In this document: positions 16,228 to 24,710 of the stretch, piece after piece
Layout: each line of letters opens with the position of its first letter
Position numbering within the stretch: position 1 is the stretch's first letter
DNA from: Protaetiibacter sp. SSC-01
GTDB lineage: Bacteria > Actinomycetota > Actinomycetes > Actinomycetales > Microbacteriaceae
Length of the DNA stretch: 64,000 nucleotides
Direction: 5' to 3'
NCBI RefSeq assembly: GCF_014483895.1
Contig: NZ_CP059987.1
Location: 620,001-684,000 of the forward strand
The notes under the pieces: model-generated
What the model was told of the DNA's origin: nothing
The model's database searches: none
The model's input: only the letters and a program-made list of their open reading frames with translations
Made by a program: the position numbers and the translations under genes

Positions 16228-17279
16228 CCGCCGACATCCAGCACGCGCCCGTGACGCGCAGCTACCGCGACTACGCGCATCCGCTCTGGCGTCGCCTGCT
16301 GTTCACGCGCGAGGCCGCGATCATCGCGCTGCTCGTGATCGTCTACGTCGTCGCGGCGCTCACGGTGCGCAACTTCGCCGCGCCCATCACGATCACCTAC
16401 CTGCTGCTCGACGTCGCGACGATCCTGCTCATCGCGCTGCCGATGACGCTCGTGATCATCACGGGCGAGATCGACCTCTCGGTCGCGAGCGTCGTGGGGC
16501 TCTCGAGCGTCACGCTCGGAACCCTGCACCAGGCGGGGCTGCCGATCGAGGCCGCGGGCCTCGTGGCGATCCTCGTGGGGGCGCTCGCGGGGGCGATCAA
16601 CGGGTTCTTCATCACGGTCGTCGGGCTGCCGTCGCTCGCCGTGACGATCGGCACGCTCGCCCTCTTCCGCGGCCTCGCCGTGGGCCTGCTCGGCACGACT
16701 GCGGTGACCGACTTCACGGAGTTCTGGACCGACCTCGCGAAGTCGAAGATCCCCGGCACGCCCATCCCGAGCGTCATGATCGTGTTCGTCGTGCTCGCGA
16801 TCGCGTTCGCGGTGCTCCTGCACTTCACGCCCTTCGGGCGCGGCGTCTACGCGATCGGGCTCTCGAGCGAGGCAGCGCGCTTCTCGGGGGTGCGCGTCGA
16901 GCGCACCAAGTTCATCCTCTTCGTGCTGAGCGGCACCGTCGCGGCGCTCGCCGGCGTCTACTACACGCTGCGTTTCGGCAGCGCGCGCGGCGACAACGCG
17001 ACGGGCCTCGAGCTGAGCGTCATCGCGGCCGTGCTGCTGGGCGGCGTGTCGATCTTCGGCGGCCGGGGCAACATCCCGGGCGTCATCGCGGGCGTGCTGC
17101 TCATCGGCATCATCGGCAGCGCCCTGCGGCTCGCGAACGTCACGAGCGACGTCATCAACATCATCACCGGCGCGCTGCTCGTCGCCTCGGTGGTGTCCAC
17201 GAGCGTCCTGGCCTGGGTCCACCGCAAGCGGATCGGGGCGGGCATCAAGAAGGGGCCCCCGGCGCCTGCGCAGGACTGA
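16224..17279 (+). CDS. Rhamnose ABC importer permease 2
   Basis: 351 residues, BPD_transp_2 family, with TGEIDLSVASVVGLSSV and GGVSIFGGRGNIPGVIAGVL, paralogous to the preceding permease. A cytoplasmic N-terminus of about 35 residues precedes the first helix. The ATG overlaps the upstream stop. A 54-bp gap with a strong ribosome site follows before the binding protein. Confidence 0.9.
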   Translation: MTADIQHAPVTRSYRDYAHPLWRRLLFTREAAIIALLVIVYVVAALTVRNFAAPITITYLLLDVATILLIALPMTLVIITGEIDLSVASVVGLSSVTLGTLHQAGLPIEAAGLVAILVGALAGAINGFFITVVGLPSLAVTIGTLALFRGLAVGLLGTTAVTDFTEFWTDLAKSKIPGTPIPSVMIVFVVLAIAFAVLLHFTPFGRGVYAIGLSSEAARFSGVRVERTKFILFVLSGTVAALAGVYYTLRFGSARGDNATGLELSVIAAVLLGGVSIFGGRGNIPGVIAGVLLIGIIGSALRLANVTSDVINIITGALLVASVVSTSVLAWVHRKRIGAGIKKGPPAPAQD

Positions 17280-17333
17280 GGACCCCCCGACGTCGATGCA
17301 ATCACATCGGCACCAAGAAAGAGGAGAGAGACA

Positions 17334-18368
17334 ATGACGTTCAGCACCAAGCGTGCGGGCTCCCTCGCGGCGATCGCCGTGGCGGTCGCCCTCGTGGCCA
17401 CCGGATGCGCGGCATCCGACGGCGGTGACGGCGGCTCGGGCGGCGGCGACGGCGGCAACCTCGCCATCACCTTCCTGCCGAAGAACCTCGGCAACCCCTA
17501 CTTCGACACCTCGTCGAAGGGCGGCAAGGCGGCCGTGGACGAGTTCGGCGGAACCTTCGCCGAGGTCGGGCCCACCGAGGCCGCCCCGGATGCGCAGGTC
17601 AGCTTCATCAACACCCTCACCCAGCAGGGCGTCGGGGGCATCGTCGTGTCGGCGAACGACCCCGAGGCCATCTGCGACGCCCTCAACGAGGCACGCGACA
17701 CGGGCATCAAGGTCGTCACGTTCGACTCCGACACCAACGCGGACTGCCGCGATCTGTTCATCAACCAGGCGACCGCCGAGGGCATCGCCAAGGTGCAGGT
17801 CGACACGATCGCCGAGCAGATCGGCGGCGCGGGTGAGATCGCGATCCTGTCGGCCACGGCCAACGCGACCAACCAGAACGCGTGGATCGAGCTCATGAAG
17901 GAGTACCTCGCATCCGACTACCCCGACATCCAGCTCGTCGACGTCGTGTACGGCGACGACGACGACCAGACGTCGTTCGACAAGACGGCGGCGCTGCTGC
18001 AGACGCATCCGAACCTCAAGGGCATCATCTCGCCCACGACGGTCGGCATCGCGGCCGCGGCGCGCTACCTGTCGACCTCGGAGTTCAAGGGCAAGGTCGC
18101 GCTGACCGGTCTCGGCACCCCGAACCAGATGCGGGACTTCGTCGAGGACGGCACCGTCACGGCGTTCGCGCTGTGGAACCCGGAGGACCTCGGCTACCTC
18201 GCGGCGTTCGCCGCGAAGGCGCTCATCGAGGGTGAGATCACGGGCGAGGAGGGCGACACCTTCGAGGCCGGGAAGCTCGGCTCGTACACGGTCGGCGAGG
18301 GCGGCGCCGTGCTGCTCGGCGACCCGTACGTGTTCGACGCGGACAACATCGGCGACTTCGACTTCTGA
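17334..18368 (+). CDS. Rhamnose-binding lipoprotein of the ABC importer
   Basis: 344 residues. Lipoprotein signal with lipobox VATGC (Cys25), a Gly/Asp linker (DGGDGGSGGGDGG), then a Peripl_BP_4 fold: FLPKNLGNPYFD start, VVSANDPEAICDAL, VTFDSDTNADCRD, and GLGTPNQMRDF. RhaS-type proteins of rhamnose importers share this overall pattern. The ribosome site GAAAGAGGAGAGAGAC is the strongest of the operon, consistent with a binding protein made in excess. A perfect hairpin follows its stop. Confidence 0.9.
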   Translation: MTFSTKRAGSLAAIAVAVALVATGCAASDGGDGGSGGGDGGNLAITFLPKNLGNPYFDTSSKGGKAAVDEFGGTFAEVGPTEAAPDAQVSFINTLTQQGVGGIVVSANDPEAICDALNEARDTGIKVVTFDSDTNADCRDLFINQATAEGIAKVQVDTIAEQIGGAGEIAILSATANATNQNAWIELMKEYLASDYPDIQLVDVVYGDDDDQTSFDKTAALLQTHPNLKGIISPTTVGIAAAARYLSTSEFKGKVALTGLGTPNQMRDFVEDGTVTAFALWNPEDLGYLAAFAAKALIEGEITGEEGDTFEAGKLGSYTVGEGGAVLLGDPYVFDADNIGDFDF

Positions 18369-18382
18369 GTCGAATCGTCACG

Positions 18383-18413
18383 GGGCCCGGCCGGTGTCGC
18401 GCCGGCCGGGCCC
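18383..18413 (+). terminator. Hairpin after the rhamnose-binding protein gene
   Basis: Perfect 12-bp stem GGGCCCGGCCGG/CCGGCCGGGCCC with a 7-base loop, 14 bp after the stop. No T-run follows. It may end most transcription or stabilise the upstream mRNA while letting some reach the LacI gene. Confidence 0.6.
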
Positions 18414-18509
18414 TCCTGTCCTGTCCCGCCCTGTCGTGTCCCGCCCGATCATGTCCGGCCATGTCATGTCCGGGGCCCGGGACGACGTGAAGGCCCTGGA
18501 GGTGGAGCG

Positions 18510-19514
18510 ATGGTCGTGAGCATCCGCGACGTCGCGCGCGAGGCCGGCGTCTCGGTGGGCACCGTGTCGAACGTCCTCAACAAGCCCGACGAGGTGTCCG
18601 CCGACTCGATCGCGCGGGTGCAGACGGCGATCGAGAAGCTCGGCTACGTGCGCAACGACGCTGCGCGCCGGCTCCGCGCGGGCGTGAGCTCGACCGTCGG
18701 CTTCATCGTGCTCGACGGGCGCAACCCCTTCATCAACGAGGTCGTGCGCGGTGCCGAGGATGAGGCGTCGCGGCACGGCATCGCGATCCTCGTCGGCAAC
18801 ACGGATGAGGACCCGGCTCGCGAGGAGATGTACCTCGACCTCTTCGCCGAGCAGCAGGTGCGCGGCGTGCTCATCTCGCCGTACGGCGACATCACGCGCC
18901 GGCTGCAACGGCTGCGCGAGCGCGAGGTGCCCGTCGTGCTCGTCGACCGCATGAACCCCGAGGGGCGGTTCAGCGCCGTCGCCACCGACTCGGTCGCGGG
19001 AGGGCGGATGGCGGTCGAGCACCTGCTCGCGCAGCGCCGCCGCCGGCTCGCCTTCGTGGGTGGCCCCTTCGACATGCGCCAGGTGCGCGACCGGCTCGAC
19101 GGCGCTCGGTGGGCCGTCGACGAGTCGGGCACCGGGGCGACCCTCGAGGTCATCACGACATCCGCTCTCTCGGTCGAGGAGGGGGTCGCTGCGGGCCGGC
19201 GCCTCATGGAGCGACCGCCCGCGCAGCGCCCGGATGCCGTGTTCGCCGGCAACGACCTCGTCGCGCTCGGCCTGCTGCAGTCGCTCGCGGAGGGCGGCTC
19301 GCTGCTCGTGCCCGACCGCATCGCGCTCATCGGCTTCGACGACATCTCGTTCGCGGCGGCGGCGGCCGTGCCGATCTCGTCGATGCGGCAACCGGCGCGC
19401 GCGATCGGACAGACGGCCCTGCGCATCCTGCTCGAGGAGGCGGGCGACCCCGCCCTCATCCCACGGCAGACGGTCTTCCGCCCCGAGCTCGTGGTGCGCG
19501 CCTCCACCCGCTGA
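18510..19514 (+). CDS. LacI-family regulator of rhamnose genes, paralogue 1
   Basis: 334 residues. HTH SIRDVAREAGVSVGTVSNVLN at 4-24, hinge VRNDAARRLRAG, ligand domain ending VGFDDI-like (IGFDDISFAAAAAVPISS). Strong site GGAGGTGGAG before the ATG. A second LacI protein at 21250 has the same length, aligns almost without gaps, and has an identical recognition segment AGVSVGTVSNVLN. Both should therefore read the same operator, the TGAAACGATTCA boxes at 13472, 13636, 13660 and 21145. Likely effector is rhamnose or rhamnulose (inferred). Confidence 0.9.
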   Translation: MVVSIRDVAREAGVSVGTVSNVLNKPDEVSADSIARVQTAIEKLGYVRNDAARRLRAGVSSTVGFIVLDGRNPFINEVVRGAEDEASRHGIAILVGNTDEDPAREEMYLDLFAEQQVRGVLISPYGDITRRLQRLREREVPVVLVDRMNPEGRFSAVATDSVAGGRMAVEHLLAQRRRRLAFVGGPFDMRQVRDRLDGARWAVDESGTGATLEVITTSALSVEEGVAAGRRLMERPPAQRPDAVFAGNDLVALGLLQSLAEGGSLLVPDRIALIGFDDISFAAAAAVPISSMRQPARAIGQTALRILLEEAGDPALIPRQTVFRPELVVRASTR

Positions 19515-19523
19515 CCCCGCTAT

Positions 19524-19589
19524 CCGCGAGAGTACGTACTTTTCGGTCCTCTCGGCAGTGAAAGCACCCAAAAGTACGTACTTTCGCGG
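19524..19589. terminator. Convergent hairpin with paired TACGTA cores
   Basis: CCGCGAGAGTACGTACTTTT (19524-19543) pairs with AAAAGTACGTACTTTCGCGG (19570-19589), one mismatch in 20. It lies between the LacI stop (19514) and the rhaM stop (19597), and has T- and A-rich edges suited to termination in both directions. Confidence 0.7.
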
Positions 19590-19596
19590 ACCCGCG

Positions 19597-19953
19597 CTAG
19601 GACATGGCGGCGAGCTGGTCCTCGAGGTGGAAGACCTCGCGCAGCTGCGGGGCGCCCTGGTCGGGGCGCGTGCCGGGCAGCGCGACGAAGAAGTCGGCGG
19701 CCTCGGCCTCCCAGGCCGCGGTGCGCGGGTCCGCGGCGAGCGCGGCGGCGGATGCGGCGTCGTCGTCGGTCTCGTAGTAGCCGATGAGCAGGCCGTCCTC
19801 CCGCAGGAAGAGGGAGTAGTTGCGGCGGCCGGCATCCGCGATCGCGCGCAGCATGTCGGGCCACACGGCGCGGTGCCGCTCGACGTACTCCGCCATCCGC
19901 TCGGGCTTCACCTGCAGCTGGAAGCACACCCGCTGCACCGTCGGCCGTGCCAT
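19597..19953 (-). CDS. rhaM: L-rhamnose mutarotase
   Basis: 118 residues of the RhaM/YiiL family: VCFQLQVKPERMAEYVERH near the start, RRNYSLFLREDGLLIGYYE in the middle, ending in a longer tail than the 104-residue E. coli protein. Interconverts alpha and beta L-rhamnopyranose, so the isomerase meets its preferred anomer. The ATG at 19953 lies 4 bp after the rhaI stop, so the two are one transcription unit. Confidence 0.9.
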   Translation of the reverse strand: MARPTVQRVCFQLQVKPERMAEYVERHRAVWPDMLRAIADAGRRNYSLFLREDGLLIGYYETDDDAASAAALAADPRTAAWEAEAADFFVALPGTRPDQGAPQLREVFHLEDQLAAMS

Positions 19954-19957
19954 GGGC

Positions 19958-21124
19958 TCAGGCCCCCCAACCCGCCTGCGCGCCGCCCTGGCGACCGTCG
20001 ATGATGCTCTGCGCGTAGCCCGACGCCGCGTACGCGGCCATGGGGTCGCCCGCGAGGCCCTTCGCCTCGCGGTACGCGGCCAGGCCGGGCCGCACATCCG
20101 TGTAGAAGGCGTCCATGAGGATGCCGTTCGCAGCGAGCACGTCGCCCGCGGCCTGCGCGGCGGCGAGGGCCTCGCGGTCGACGAGCAGCGCGCGCGCCGT
20201 CATCTCCTGCACGTTGAGCACGCTGCGGATCTGACCGGGGATCTTGTCCTCGATGTTGTGGCACTGGTCGAGCATGAACGCGACGTCGGAGTCGCGGCCG
20301 TAGCCGCCGCCGCGCACGACCTCGAAGATGATGCGGAAGAGCTGGAACGGGTCGGCCGCCCCCACGATGAGGTCGTCATCCGCGTAGAAGCGCGAGTTGA
20401 AGTCGAACGAGCCGAGCTTGCCGAGGCGCAGCAGCTGCATGACGATGAACTCGATGTTGGTGCCGGGTGCGTGGTGGCCCGTGTCGAGGCACACGACGGC
20501 GCGGTCGCCGAGCGCGGCGACCTGGGCGTAGGCGGTTCCCCAGTCCGGCACGTCGGTGTGGTAGAACGCCGGCTCGAAGAACTTGTACTCGAGCACGAGG
20601 CGCTGCTCGTCGCCGATCCGCTCGTAGATCTTCGCGAGCGAGTCGGCGAGGCGGTCCTGGCGGCCGCGGATGTCGTCCTGGCCCGGGTAGTTGGTGCCGT
20701 CGGCGAGCCAGATCTTGAGGTCGCGGCTGCCGGTCGCGTTCATGATGTCGATGCACTCGTAGTGGTGATCGATGGCCTTCTGACGGATGGCGGGGTCGCT
20801 GTGGGTGAGCGAGCCCAGCTTGTAGACGTCGTCCTGGAAGGTGTTGGAGTTGATGGTGCCGAGCGCGACGTTGTTCTCCTCGGCGTGGAGGGAGAGGTCG
20901 GTGTAGTCGTCGACCTTGTCCCACGGGATGTGCAGCGCGACGGTCGGCGCGAGGCCCGTGTGGCGGTGCACCTGCGCGGCGTCGGAGATCTTCTCGTAGG
21001 GGTCGCGCGGCACGCCGGGCTGCGCGAACACCTTGAAGCGGGTGCCGGAGTTGCCGAAGGCCCAGGACGGGAGCTCGATGGCCTGCTCGTCGAGGAGGGG
21101 CGCGATCGCGGTGAGGTCGGTCAT
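19958..21124 (-). CDS. rhaI: L-rhamnose isomerase (RhaI type)
   Basis: 388 residues, xylose-isomerase-like TIM barrel: SWAFGNSGTRF at the N-terminus, LEYKFFEPAFYHTDVPDWG, CLDTGHHAPGTNIE and FDFNSRFYADDD carrying the metal-binding Glu/Asp/His residues. This is the Pseudomonas stutzeri/actinobacterial class rather than enterobacterial RhaA. Converts L-rhamnose to L-rhamnulose. The ATG at 21124 follows GCAGGAAAC; a longer in-frame form (21196) would start within the promoter. Confidence 0.93.
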   Translation of the reverse strand: MTDLTAIAPLLDEQAIELPSWAFGNSGTRFKVFAQPGVPRDPYEKISDAAQVHRHTGLAPTVALHIPWDKVDDYTDLSLHAEENNVALGTINSNTFQDDVYKLGSLTHSDPAIRQKAIDHHYECIDIMNATGSRDLKIWLADGTNYPGQDDIRGRQDRLADSLAKIYERIGDEQRLVLEYKFFEPAFYHTDVPDWGTAYAQVAALGDRAVVCLDTGHHAPGTNIEFIVMQLLRLGKLGSFDFNSRFYADDDLIVGAADPFQLFRIIFEVVRGGGYGRDSDVAFMLDQCHNIEDKIPGQIRSVLNVQEMTARALLVDREALAAAQAAGDVLAANGILMDAFYTDVRPGLAAYREAKGLAGDPMAAYAASGYAQSIIDGRQGGAQAGWGA

Positions 21125-21144
21125 GTTTCCTGCTGTCTCGTCGT

Positions 21145-21196
21145 TGAAACGATTCACTATCAGGGCTACAGTAGGGCGCACCCCGGCGGAGGTCAA
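21145..21196 (-). promoter_or_regulatory. rhaI-rhaM promoter with LacI operator
   Basis: Minus strand: TTGACC (21196-21191), 17 bp, TACTGT (21173-21168). The operator TGAAACGATTCA (21145-21156) lies just downstream of the expected start near 21161 and is identical to the one at 13636. Confidence 0.7.
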
Positions 21197-21249
21197 GTCG
21201 TCCGCTAGTGTCGCAACCGCGTGACCACGTGCCGGAGAAGGGGGAGCCG

Positions 21250-22254
21250 ATGGCGGTCTCGATCCGCGACGTGGCCGAGCGCGCCGGCGTCTCCGTCGGA
21301 ACCGTCTCGAACGTTCTCAACCGCCCCGACCGGGTCTCGGATGCCGTGGTCGGCCGCGTGCACGATGCCATCCGCGAGCTCGGCTACGTGCGCAACGACG
21401 CCGCCCGCCAGCTGCGCGCCGGACGCTCGAGTTCCGTCGGGCTCGTCGTGCTCGACGCGCGCAACCCCTTCTTCACCGACATCGCCCGCGGCGCCGAGGA
21501 CGAGGCGGCCGAGCACGGCGTCGCCGTGCTGCTCGGCGACAGCGACGAGAAGCCCGAGCGCGAGGCCGCCTACCTCGATCTCTTCGAGGAGCAGCGCGTG
21601 CGCGGCGTGCTCGTCTCGCCCCTCGGCGACATCCGCGAGCGCCTCGAGCGACTGCGCGCGCTCGGCACACCCGTCGTGCTCGTCGACCGCATGGCGGAGG
21701 ACGACGTGCTCAGCTCGGTCTCCGTCGACGACCACGCGGGCGGCCGCACGGCCGTCGCCCACCTGCTCGAGCAGGGCCGCCGCCGCATCGCCTTCGTCGC
21801 GGGCCCGCTCGCCATCCGCCAGGTCGCCGACCGTCTCGCCGGTGCGCGCGAGGCCGTCGACGCGGTGCCGGATGCGTCCCTCGAGGTGCTCGAGGGAACG
21901 GCGCTCTCGGTGCTCGAGGGCCGGCGGATGGGGGAGCAGCTCGTCGCGCGCCCCGCATCCGAGCGCCCCGACGCCGTCTTCGCCGCCAACGACCTGCTCG
22001 CCGTCGGCCTCCTGCAGGCGCTCGTCATGCGCGGCGAGGTGCGCGTGCCCGAGGACGTCGCGATCGTCGGCTTCGACGACATCGACTTCGCCGCCGCGAC
22101 CGTCGTTCCGCTCAGCTCCATCCGCCAGCCGAGCCGCCTCATCGGCCAGACCGCGCTGCGCATCCTGCTCGAGGAGGCCGACGACCCGACGCTCGCGCCG
22201 CGCCAGGTCGTGTTCCAGCCCGAGCTCGTCGTGCGGGAGTCGAGCGCGTTCTGA
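21250..22254 (+). CDS. LacI-family regulator of rhamnose genes, paralogue 2
   Basis: 334 residues, divergent from rhaI-rhaM. HTH SIRDVAERAGVSVGTVSNVLN, hinge VRNDAARQLRAG, effector domain with VVLVDRM and IVGFDDIDFAAATVVPLSS. The ATG at 21250 follows GAGAAGGGGAG; the in-frame ATG at 21208 lacks a site and the conserved N-terminus. It is a clear paralogue of the LacI gene at 18510 (same length, identical recognition helix, collinear), probably a tandem duplication now separated by rhaM-rhaI. Differences are concentrated in the ligand domain, so the two may sense different ligands at the same DNA sites. Confidence 0.9.
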   Translation: MAVSIRDVAERAGVSVGTVSNVLNRPDRVSDAVVGRVHDAIRELGYVRNDAARQLRAGRSSSVGLVVLDARNPFFTDIARGAEDEAAEHGVAVLLGDSDEKPEREAAYLDLFEEQRVRGVLVSPLGDIRERLERLRALGTPVVLVDRMAEDDVLSSVSVDDHAGGRTAVAHLLEQGRRRIAFVAGPLAIRQVADRLAGAREAVDAVPDASLEVLEGTALSVLEGRRMGEQLVARPASERPDAVFAANDLLAVGLLQALVMRGEVRVPEDVAIVGFDDIDFAAATVVPLSSIRQPSRLIGQTALRILLEEADDPTLAPRQVVFQPELVVRESSAF

Positions 22255-22327
22255 CCGTCCCGGACGGTCGAGGAGCGCGCGGGCAGTCGCTCGCGGCTCG
22301 AGACGACCCGGGGTGCATGATGGTGCC

Positions 22328-23044
22328 GTGAGCGACACCACCTCCCCCGAGCCGAAGCCGGAGTCCGCCGCGACGCCGGCGGCGCCCGCATCCGTCCCCG
22401 CCGCATCCGCGCCCGCCGCGACGCCGCCCGCCGGAAAGCCCGCAGCGCCGAAGAAGCACGAGACGCCCGCGGAGGCGGAGGAGCGCCGCGCCCGCCGGGG
22501 CACGGTCATCGCGGGCGCCGTGACGCTGCCGCTCATCACGCTCGGCGTCGTGCTGCTCGCGGTGCCGCTCGCCGTCTGGTACCTCAGCACCGTCATCCGC
22601 ACGCTCGTCGTCGTGGTCGCGAACATCGTCTCCGGCAGCGGCGCCGCGAAGGACGCCAACTCGACCCTCGGCCAGATCGACCCCGCCGCCCTCGGCGGTG
22701 TGACGCTCGGCTTCGCGATCGTGGGTGCCGTGTTCGTGATCGCGGCCTGGCTCTTCAGCTTCTTCGTGCTGCGCGCGCACCGCGTCGAGCGCCCCGGCTA
22801 CGTGACCGGGTTCGGCGTCACGGTGGGGCTCGTCATCGCGACCGTGCTCACCGCGACGGTCGGCGCGCTCACCGGGCTGCTCTTCGGCACGGCCCGCACC
22901 GTCGGCCAGGTGCTCGGCAACGCGGCGCTCAGCATCGCGCTCACGGGGCTCGGGTCGGTCGCGGTGACGGTCGTCACGGGCATCCTCGTGTGGCTGTGGA
23001 TGTCGCGGATCTTCCGCACGCGGGTGGCCGACCCGGCGACGTGA
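22328..23044 (+). CDS. Membrane protein with Pro/Ala-rich N-terminus, unknown function
   Basis: 238 residues: a 55-residue disordered N-terminus rich in Ala, Pro and Thr, a short charged helix (HETPAEAEERRARR), then four hydrophobic segments at about 60-88, 118-145, 155-180 and 195-222. GTG start; CATGAT (22316-22321) lies 6 nt before it, suggesting a leaderless message. I recognise no family. The soluble loop between TM1 and TM2 (ANIVSGSGAAKDANSTLGQ) has no motif. Confidence 0.75.
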   Translation: MSDTTSPEPKPESAATPAAPASVPAASAPAATPPAGKPAAPKKHETPAEAEERRARRGTVIAGAVTLPLITLGVVLLAVPLAVWYLSTVIRTLVVVVANIVSGSGAAKDANSTLGQIDPAALGGVTLGFAIVGAVFVIAAWLFSFFVLRAHRVERPGYVTGFGVTVGLVIATVLTATVGALTGLLFGTARTVGQVLGNAALSIALTGLGSVAVTVVTGILVWLWMSRIFRTRVADPAT

Positions 23045-23050
23045 TCCGCG

Positions 23051-23156
23051 GGCTGGTTTCGACACGCCGCTGCGCGGCTACTCAACCAGCGGAGATCGCG
23101 CTGGCGGCGCCACCCGCTGGTTGAGTAGCGCCGAAGGCGCGTGTCGAAACCAGCCC
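23051..23156. repeat. Inverted pair of family 2 palindromic repeats
   Basis: Copy 1 (23051-23092) contains GGTTTCGACACGCCGC and CGGCTACTCAACCAGC. Copy 2 (23114-23156) is its inverse: GCTGGTTGAGTAGCGCCG and CGCGTGTCGAAACCAGCC. Each copy folds on itself and the pair forms a larger inverted repeat. It lies between convergent stops (23044 and 23170). Other copies: 35248-35287 and several at 55104-55482; a diverged one at 30377-30418. Confidence 0.8.
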
Positions 23157-23169
23157 GCCTGGTGACCCC

Positions 23170-24603
23170 TCAATCCCCCACGCGGTGCGCCTCGAGGAAC
23201 TCGTACAGCTCGCGGTCGTCGACGCCCGGGTAGGTGCCCGACGGCAGCGGGCTGAAGATGTGGGCGTGCACCTTCGCGCTCGTCCACGCCTTGCCCGCCC
23301 AGCGCGACGCGAGCTCGCTCGGCGGACGCTTGCAGCAGCTCGCATCCGGGCAGCGCGACTGCTCGCGCCGCGTCGCCTCGCGCCCGCGGAACCACTTCGA
23401 CTCGGTGAACGGCACCCCGATCGTGATCGAGAACTCGTCGGTCGCGCTCGTGCCCGTCTGCGCGGACTCGAAGAAGGTGCCCTCGGGGGTGTCGGTGTAC
23501 TGGTAGAACTCGGTCGTGCGGTTGGTGCGCGCGAACGCCGTGCGGGCCGCCCAGTAGCGGCACACGATCTGCCCCTCGACGCCGCCCGTGACATCCTTCG
23601 GCAGCCGCAGGCCGTCGTTTTCGTAGGCCTTCGCGACCGAGCCGTCGTCGGCCACCCGCAGGAAGTGCACGCGCATGTCGAGGTGCGCCGTCGCGAGGTT
23701 CGTGAACCGCAGGGCGGCGGCCTCGTGGGTCACGCCGAACGCGTCGCGGAAGTCCTCGATCGCGATGTCGCGATCCTGCTTCGCCTGCGCGAGGTGCCGC
23801 ACGGCGTGCGAGCGCGGCATGAGGCACGCGGCCGCGAAGTAGTTGATCTCGAGCCGCTGCTGCAGGAACTCGGCGTAGTCGCGCGGCGGCTCGTGCTCCA
23901 GCAGGCGGTGGGCGATCGCCTGCAGCGCCATCGAGCGGAGACCGTGGCCACCGGGGATGGACGCGGGCGGAAGGTAGATGCGCCCGTTCTCGAGGTCGGT
24001 CACCGAGCGGGCCGAGTGCGGCAGGTCGTGCACGTGCACGAGCTCGAAGCCGAGGCGCTGCGCCGCGAGCGCGACCTGCCGGTGCGTGACGGCTCCTCCG
24101 TCGTAGCCGACGTCGCGCATGACGCCCTCGGCGAGCTCCTCGATCTCGGGGATGTGGTTGTCGGCCTCGCGCATGCGGGCGCGCAGCTCGGTGTTGGCGC
24201 GCCGCGCCTCCTCGGGCGTCGCGATCTTCTCGCGTGAGCGGCGGTGCAGCTCGCGGTGCAGGCCGACGAGCGCCTCGAGCACGTCGTCGGGCATCGAGCG
24301 GCCCGGCCGCACGGTCGGCAGCCCCAGCTCGGCGTACAGGGCGCCCGACTGCGCGCGCTCGAGCTCGATCTCGAGCGCGGCGCGGGCCGACGGGGGCGCG
24401 TCGTCGAGCAGCTCGGAGACGGGGATGCCGAGGTGCGCCGCGATCGCCGACAGAAGCGAGAGGCGCGGCTCGCGCTTGCCGTTCTCCATGAGGGAGAGCT
24501 GGCTCGCGGAGACGCCCACCGCCTCGCCGAGCTCGCCGAGGGTGAGGTCCGCCGCGGTGCGGAAGTGCCGCATCCGCTGGCCGAGGGTCGAGAGATCCGG
24601 CAT
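23170..24603 (-). CDS. RamB/ScfR-family regulator (HTH, DUF955-like, DUF2083)
   Basis: 477 residues: Xre-type HTH at about 5-60 (LGELGEAVGVSASQLSLMENG), a central IrrE/ImmA-like domain (about 150-280, NYFAAACLMPRS but no HExxH zinc motif), and a C-terminal DUF2083 region with SRCPDASCCKRP near residue 425. This is the layout of RamB and short-chain acyl-CoA-responsive ScfR regulators of carbon metabolism. It is divergent from pckG-glpX, with the palindrome AATTTCGCGCGAAATT between them. Start at ATG 24603: TATCGT lies 6 nt upstream, suggesting a leaderless message. Control of itself and of gluconeogenesis is inferred. Confidence 0.85.
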   Translation of the reverse strand: MPDLSTLGQRMRHFRTAADLTLGELGEAVGVSASQLSLMENGKREPRLSLLSAIAAHLGIPVSELLDDAPPSARAALEIELERAQSGALYAELGLPTVRPGRSMPDDVLEALVGLHRELHRRSREKIATPEEARRANTELRARMREADNHIPEIEELAEGVMRDVGYDGGAVTHRQVALAAQRLGFELVHVHDLPHSARSVTDLENGRIYLPPASIPGGHGLRSMALQAIAHRLLEHEPPRDYAEFLQQRLEINYFAAACLMPRSHAVRHLAQAKQDRDIAIEDFRDAFGVTHEAAALRFTNLATAHLDMRVHFLRVADDGSVAKAYENDGLRLPKDVTGGVEGQIVCRYWAARTAFARTNRTTEFYQYTDTPEGTFFESAQTGTSATDEFSITIGVPFTESKWFRGREATRREQSRCPDASCCKRPPSELASRWAGKAWTSAKVHAHIFSPLPSGTYPGVDDRELYEFLEAHRVGD

Positions 24604-24609
24604 GAATGC

Positions 24610-24640
24610 ACGATAGGGCAATTTCGCGCGAAATTTCCAA
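24610..24640 (-). promoter_or_regulatory. Regulator promoter with AATTTCGCGCGAAATT operator
   Basis: The perfect 16-bp palindrome (24620-24635) fills the space between TTGGAA (24640-24635) and TATCGT (24615-24610) of the minus-strand promoter. It is also 75 bp upstream of the pckG ATG, so one bound dimer could affect both genes. Confidence 0.55.
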
Positions 24641-24710
24641 TCAGGATGGCGCTCATACCCCGCAATGCCCCTTCAAAGTGGAATCACGCCGATTCTTACA
24701 GGAGGACACC

